Below are positions 22,182-25,270 of a stretch of DNA of 25,270 nt, piece by piece. Every line of letters starts with the position of its first letter. Within the stretch, counting starts at the first letter, position 1. The position numbers were made by a program, and so were the translations under genes. The DNA comes from UMGS1840 sp964537245 (GTDB taxonomy: Bacteria; Bacillota; Clostridia; UMGS1840), in assembly GCA_964537245.1 (NCBI GenBank), contig CAZHZL010000039.1:1-25270 (forward strand), in the 5' to 3' direction. The notes beneath the pieces are model-generated. The model was not told the DNA's origin. It worked only from the letters and a program-made list of their open reading frames with translations, and did not search any database.

Positions 22182-22970
22182 TTAATCGAAATTCATATTT
22201 GTATATCCGTTTTCAAAATCAAACTTTTGCTCGTATTTTTTCACCATTGCATACGGAATTTTTTTATTACCGTAATTTGTGACAACAGCTTTATCAAAGC
22301 CCTTGTTTTTCAGATATGACAAAAAAGAAAACAAATCATTTTCATCGTATATGAAGCTTTCTCTTATAAAAACAGTATTTTCATCTGCTTCAACCAAAAA
22401 TCCGCTTTCACCTGATTTTTTGTATGTCGTATACCATTTACTAACTTCCCTGTCAGTTTTATTTTTTAAAATTACTGTATCAAATTTCTCAATATATTTT
22501 TCATAATCGGAATCATAATCGCCTGATGTGATATTATAAAAATAATTTTCAGTATTTTTCAAATCAAACTCTTTTTTATAAAGATAAAACGCAGTTTCAT
22601 ATCCGAGCTTTTCATACATTTTAAAAAGTCCTTCATCAGCAGGCACCAAATATAAAAATGATATGTTTTTATCCTTGTAATAGCTGTATATTTCAGAAAG
22701 TATTTCTTTTGAAAGTCCCCTGCCCCTGTATTTTTCTTTAACGCCTACTCCATAGATATAAACACACTTTTTAATTTCGTTTTTTATCTTTACCATAAAA
22801 TGAATTGCATAGGTAACACACGCAATTTCATCATTACAAAACAAAGCAAAAATATCAGCTTCTGACAGCTTCTTTTCAAATATCATCTCATTAAAGCTGT
22901 CAGTTTCTTTGAAAATTTCTTTAAATAATTTTTTCAGCTCGTTTTTATAATCCGAGTAGCTTATTTTCAT
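22182..22970 (-). CDS. GNAT-family N-acetyltransferase
   Basis: 262 aa. The N-terminal half (1 to about 130) is a GNAT domain: strand and helix with the acetyl-CoA pyrophosphate loop VKEKYRGRGLSKEI (77-90, Arg82-Gly-Arg-Gly), then FLYLVPADEGLFKMYEKLGYE, typical of motif B. The C-terminal half (about 135-262) is a second alpha/beta region that may be a degenerate GNAT-like or SCP2-like extension. The acceptor (amine, protein or small molecule) cannot be predicted. AAAGGA lies ten bases before the ATG. It follows rsmG by 22 bases, last in a three-gene operon. Family call is good. Confidence 0.82.
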   Translation of the reverse strand: MKISYSDYKNELKKLFKEIFKETDSFNEMIFEKKLSEADIFALFCNDEIACVTYAIHFMVKIKNEIKKCVYIYGVGVKEKYRGRGLSKEILSEIYSYYKDKNISFLYLVPADEGLFKMYEKLGYETAFYLYKKEFDLKNTENYFYNITSGDYDSDYEKYIEKFDTVILKNKTDREVSKWYTTYKKSGESGFLVEADENTVFIRESFIYDENDLFSFLSYLKNKGFDKAVVTNYGNKKIPYAMVKKYEQKFDFENGYTNMNFD

Positions 22971-22992
22971 TTTTTATCATTCCTTTTATTTT

Positions 22993-23694
22993 TCATAAAG
23001 GTTTGTTTATCGGCTTAGGTGCTTTACGCGGAAAGCGTTTGTCTGTCGGCTTTACTTTTTTTATAACTACAATATTTCTTTCATGCTCAAATTTGGGAAG
23101 CTTAAGAGTAATAACATCTTCAATAACAGTGCCTAAGCACCCAAGAGCATTTTTAGCATTATCAAGCTCCTCCGAAACCTCGTTTCCTTTCAGCGCTATA
23201 AAATAACCGCCTACCTTCACAAAAGGAATACAAAGCTCAATCAATGAGGATAAGCTTGCAACTGCCCTTGCGCATGCTATATCATATTTTTCTCTGTATT
23301 TTTCGTTTACTCCACCCTCTTCGGCACGAAGATGAACACTTTGTATTTTTTCTAAATTAAGCTCTTCTGATACTTGTCTTTGAAAAATTATTCTTTTGTT
23401 AAGCGAATCAAGCATTGTAACATCTAAAGAAGGAAGTGCAAACTTCATCGGAAAAGACGGAAAGCCAGCACCGCAGCCTACATCAATTATTTTCATATTT
23501 TCTTTTATTTTTCCTGTTTCAAAAACGGTTAAGCTGTCAATATAATGCTTTATTTCAATTTCCTCTTTTTCCGTTATAGAAGTAAGATTTATTTTTTCGT
23601 TCCACTCCAGAAGCAGTTTTGTGAATTTCTCAAATCTCGTCATCATTTCTTCATCAGGCTCTATATTTATTTTTTTCAAATATTCTTTCAGCAT
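22993..23694 (-). CDS. rsmG: 16S rRNA (guanine-N7)-methyltransferase RsmG
   Basis: 233 aa. Typical RsmG/GidB layout: N-terminal helix with LLEWNEKINLTSITEKEEIEIKHYIDSL (28-55), then the SAM loop IIDVGCGAGFPSFPMK (69-84), TMLDSLNKRIIFQ, and YDIACARAVASL toward the second half. It makes m7G527 in the 530 loop of 16S rRNA; loss of the enzyme in bacteria gives low-level streptomycin resistance. The C-terminus is basic (KPTDKRFPRKAPKP). GAAAGGG precedes the start. It is not next to mnmG/parA as in many Firmicutes, but in an operon with an RluA-type synthase (19 bases upstream) and a GNAT gene. Confidence 0.95.
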   Translation of the reverse strand: MLKEYLKKINIEPDEEMMTRFEKFTKLLLEWNEKINLTSITEKEEIEIKHYIDSLTVFETGKIKENMKIIDVGCGAGFPSFPMKFALPSLDVTMLDSLNKRIIFQRQVSEELNLEKIQSVHLRAEEGGVNEKYREKYDIACARAVASLSSLIELCIPFVKVGGYFIALKGNEVSEELDNAKNALGCLGTVIEDVITLKLPKFEHERNIVVIKKVKPTDKRFPRKAPKPINKPL

Positions 23695-23713
23695 TTTACA
23701 TTAACCCTTTCAC

Positions 23714-24670
23714 TCAGTTAAAAAAATCAATATCCTTTATTTCAAATTTTTTGTTGTTAAGATAATACATAGGTGAATTTTTATCCTTTATATCAAAGGT
23801 AAGCTTATACGAATAAAGGCACTGATATTTTATACCGAATTTTTTATTCACTTCATTTCTTCCGTATTTCCCGTCGCCCAAAAGCGGATGCGAAAGGTAC
23901 GCCATATGCGCTCTTATCTGATGTGTCCTTCCTGTAATAAGAGAAACCTCAAGATAGGAAAGAAGCTCACCGTTTATTTTTTCTTGCTTCAGAACCTTAT
24001 AGCCTGTGATTATCTCTTTATATCCGTTTTTCTTATCCTTTGAAATATAAACCTCTTTTTTCTTTTCGTCCTTAAAGTGATACGCTTTCAAGGTTGCTTC
24101 TTTTTTATCAAAATGCCCCAGTGCTATACAAAGATATTTTTTATGTGCTTCCCTGTTTTTAATAATTTCGTTCATGCACCTTAATGCAGAAGCATTTTTT
24201 GCAGCAAGCATAATTCCGCCTGTATTTCTGTCAAGGCGGTTACAAAGCGCAGGTCTGAAGGAGTTTTCGTTTTCATAGTCAAATTCTCCTTTTTTATATA
24301 AGTAAGCAAGAACATGTGCAACAAGCGTATTAAAATTCTCCTTATCGTCGCTGTGAACTATAACACCGGGTTTTTTATGGATGACAAGCAGATTTTCGTC
24401 CTCATATATAATATCAAGCTTCGGAGTAATTTTCAAAAAGGAATCTTCCTTTTCTTCGCTTCCCATAAAAAGCTCGTCATTAACATAAAATTCAACAACA
24501 TCGCCTTCCTTAAGCTTATAGGAAATATCTTCTTTTTTGCGATTAATCTTTATTCTTTTTTTTCTTAAATATTTATATATCAAAGAATCGGGCGCATGAG
24601 TAAGAACTTTTTTTATATATTTATCAAGTCTTTGCCCTTCATCATTTTTGTTTATAACAAACGATTTCAT
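23714..24670 (-). CDS. RluA/RluD-family pseudouridine synthase with S4 domain
   Basis: 318 aa from ATG 24670. A longer in-frame version would start at TTG 24688, but GAAAGGA overlapping that TTG is the ribosome site for the ATG. The S4 RNA-binding region (about 12-65) contains QRLDKYIKKVL and YLRKKRIKINRKK. The catalytic domain has LDIIYEDENLLVIHKKPG, active-site NRLDRNTGG (144-152; Asp147) and LITGRTHQIRAHMAYLSHPLLGD. It modifies uridines in rRNA or tRNA; the site is unknown. It is first gene of the operon with rsmG and the GNAT gene. Its start is enclosed by a perfect inverted repeat that also covers the -10 box. Confidence 0.93.
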   Translation of the reverse strand: MKSFVINKNDEGQRLDKYIKKVLTHAPDSLIYKYLRKKRIKINRKKEDISYKLKEGDVVEFYVNDELFMGSEEKEDSFLKITPKLDIIYEDENLLVIHKKPGVIVHSDDKENFNTLVAHVLAYLYKKGEFDYENENSFRPALCNRLDRNTGGIMLAAKNASALRCMNEIIKNREAHKKYLCIALGHFDKKEATLKAYHFKDEKKKEVYISKDKKNGYKEIITGYKVLKQEKINGELLSYLEVSLITGRTHQIRAHMAYLSHPLLGDGKYGRNEVNKKFGIKYQCLYSYKLTFDIKDKNSPMYYLNNKKFEIKDIDFFN

Positions 24671-24713
24671 TAAAATATATCCTTTCAATTGTTTAACACA
24701 GGATATATTTTAA
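24670..24713 (-). repeat. Inverted repeat spanning the -10 box and the ribosome site of the RluA-type gene
   Basis: Arms of 13 bases at 24670-24682 and 24701-24713 (TTAAAATATATCC against GGATATATTTTAA) with an 18-base spacer. On the minus strand the upstream arm contains the -10 TAAAAT and the downstream arm runs from the GGA of the Shine-Dalgarno to the A of the start codon. Confidence 0.7.
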
Positions 24714-24736
24714 CACATTTATGGTGTAAATTGCAA
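24707..24736 (-). promoter_or_regulatory. Promoter of the RluA-RsmG-GNAT operon
   Basis: Minus strand TTGCAA (-35, 24731-24736), 18-base spacer, TAAAAT (-10, 24707-24712) with TGT before it (extended -10). Expected start is near 24700, giving a leader of about 30 bases. The flanking AT-rich stretch 24737-24836 shows no gene. Confidence 0.6.
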
Positions 24737-24836
24737 GTATTTTTGGTAAAATATATAAACAGAAGTCAATTTTTACTTTATTTTTATATAAAATTGAAAA
24801 AATTTGATAAAAAAATAACAATTTTATAAATAACTA

Positions 24837-24865
24837 TTGCAAATTTCCAAAAAATGTTGTAAAAT
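24837..24865 (+). promoter_or_regulatory. Promoter of pgk
   Basis: TTGCAA (24837-24842), 17-base spacer, TAAAAT (24860-24865). It lies 53 bases before the pgk start codon. The leader has no strong stem. The ribosome site AAAAGGAG is at 24902-24909. Confidence 0.65.
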
Positions 24866-24918
24866 AGGAATGATGGCTTAGTTTAAAAAATTATTATATA
24901 TAAAAGGAGATTTTACTC

Positions 24919-25270
24919 ATGTTAAACAAAAAAACTATCAGAGATATCGAAGTAAAAGGCAAAAGAGTTCTCGTTCGTTGCGACTTCAATGTTCCGCTCG
25001 ACGAAAATCTCAACATTACAGACGAAACAAGAATTGACGGTGCACTTCCTACAATAAAGCACCTTGTTGACAACGGCGCAAAGGTTATTCTTTGCTCACA
25101 CTTAGGAAAACCTAAGGGCGAAGCTGTAGCTAAGCTTTCTTTGGCTCCTGTTGCAAAAAAATTGTCAGAAAAGCTCGGCAAAGATGTTATTTTTGCTGCT
25201 GACGCAACTGTTGTAGGCGAAAATGCAAAAGCTGCTGTTGCTGCTATGAACGACGGCGATGTTGTTTTAC
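24919..25270 (+). CDS. pgk: Phosphoglycerate kinase, N-terminal part (runs off the right edge)
   Basis: 117 codons are present. It begins MLNKKTIRDIEVKGKRVLVR, followed by CDFNVPLDENLNITDETRI, the PGK substrate-binding signature (VRCDFNVP). Next come LPTIKHLVDNGAKVILCSHLGKPKG, with the SHLGKPKG loop that binds 3-phosphoglycerate, and LAPVAKKLSEKLGKDV. The enzyme transfers a phosphate from 1,3-bisphosphoglycerate to ADP in glycolysis. The start follows AAAAGGAG with 9-base spacing. It has its own promoter; whether gapA or tpi follows cannot be seen. Confidence 0.97.
   Translation, partial: MLNKKTIRDIEVKGKRVLVRCDFNVPLDENLNITDETRIDGALPTIKHLVDNGAKVILCSHLGKPKGEAVAKLSLAPVAKKLSEKLGKDVIFAADATVVGENAKAAVAAMNDGDVVL

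Noticed and set aside
18590..24670. Recent duplication of the two RluA-family genes
   Set aside because: Their sequences differ strongly outside the family motifs and they sit in different operons; they are ordinary paralogues.
1..25270. CRISPR arrays, insertion sequences, prophage or integrase signatures
   Set aside because: No regularly spaced repeats, transposase motifs or phage genes were seen on either strand.

Overview
The window looks like a chromosomal segment of an uncultured, AT-rich anaerobic Bacillota (class Clostridia). The reasons are low GC by eye, Gram-positive Shine-Dalgarno sequences (AAGGAG type), near-consensus sigma-A promoters, and anaerobe-type genes: the end of a pyruvate formate-lyase and a 2-hydroxyacyl-CoA-dehydratase-type activase system. 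A run of 10 Ns shows that this is a scaffold from a draft or metagenome assembly. I saw no phage, IS, plasmid or CRISPR signatures.

Layout. 1-310 (+): glycyl-radical C-terminus of pyruvate formate-lyase, a palindromic terminator, tRNA-Arg(CCG) and a bidirectional terminator. 315-9255 (-): a five-gene cluster read from a strong promoter at 9293-9321. In transcription order it encodes a two-headed activase (983 aa), an HgdB-like cysteine protein (426 aa), a DUF5662 protein, a cytoplasmic beta-helix carbohydrate-active protein, and a 738-aa fusion of a sugar-phosphate-isomerase-like TIM barrel to a CorA-like membrane domain. 9413-11164 (-): an NhaC-type antiporter with its own promoter and terminator. 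11184-17616 (-): a compact five-gene operon of a YczE-like membrane protein, FliB-like protein, Nif3, DnaE and a membrane-anchored acidic protein. 17727-20600 (+): rlmA, an RluA-type pseudouridine synthase and corA, with an unusual structured leader before corA. 20607-22156 (-): a PurF-like protein whose glutaminase site is dismantled, then an assembly gap whose far side begins with a second copy of the same gene start and a good promoter. 22182-24736 (-): a second RluA-type synthase, rsmG and a GNAT acetyltransferase. 24837-25270 (+): promoter and start of pgk.

Most of the right half is housekeeping: replication, rRNA and tRNA modification, Mg2+ transport and glycolysis. The accessory interest is in the left cluster (315-9321), which joins an ATP-driven radical/electron-activation system to carbohydrate-type enzymes and a novel-looking fusion. 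The second point of interest is the PurF-like gene, which keeps its PRPP loop and Fe-S cysteines but has lost the catalytic Cys and other glutamine-site residues. All family calls come from reading the sequence and from memory; no searches were run.
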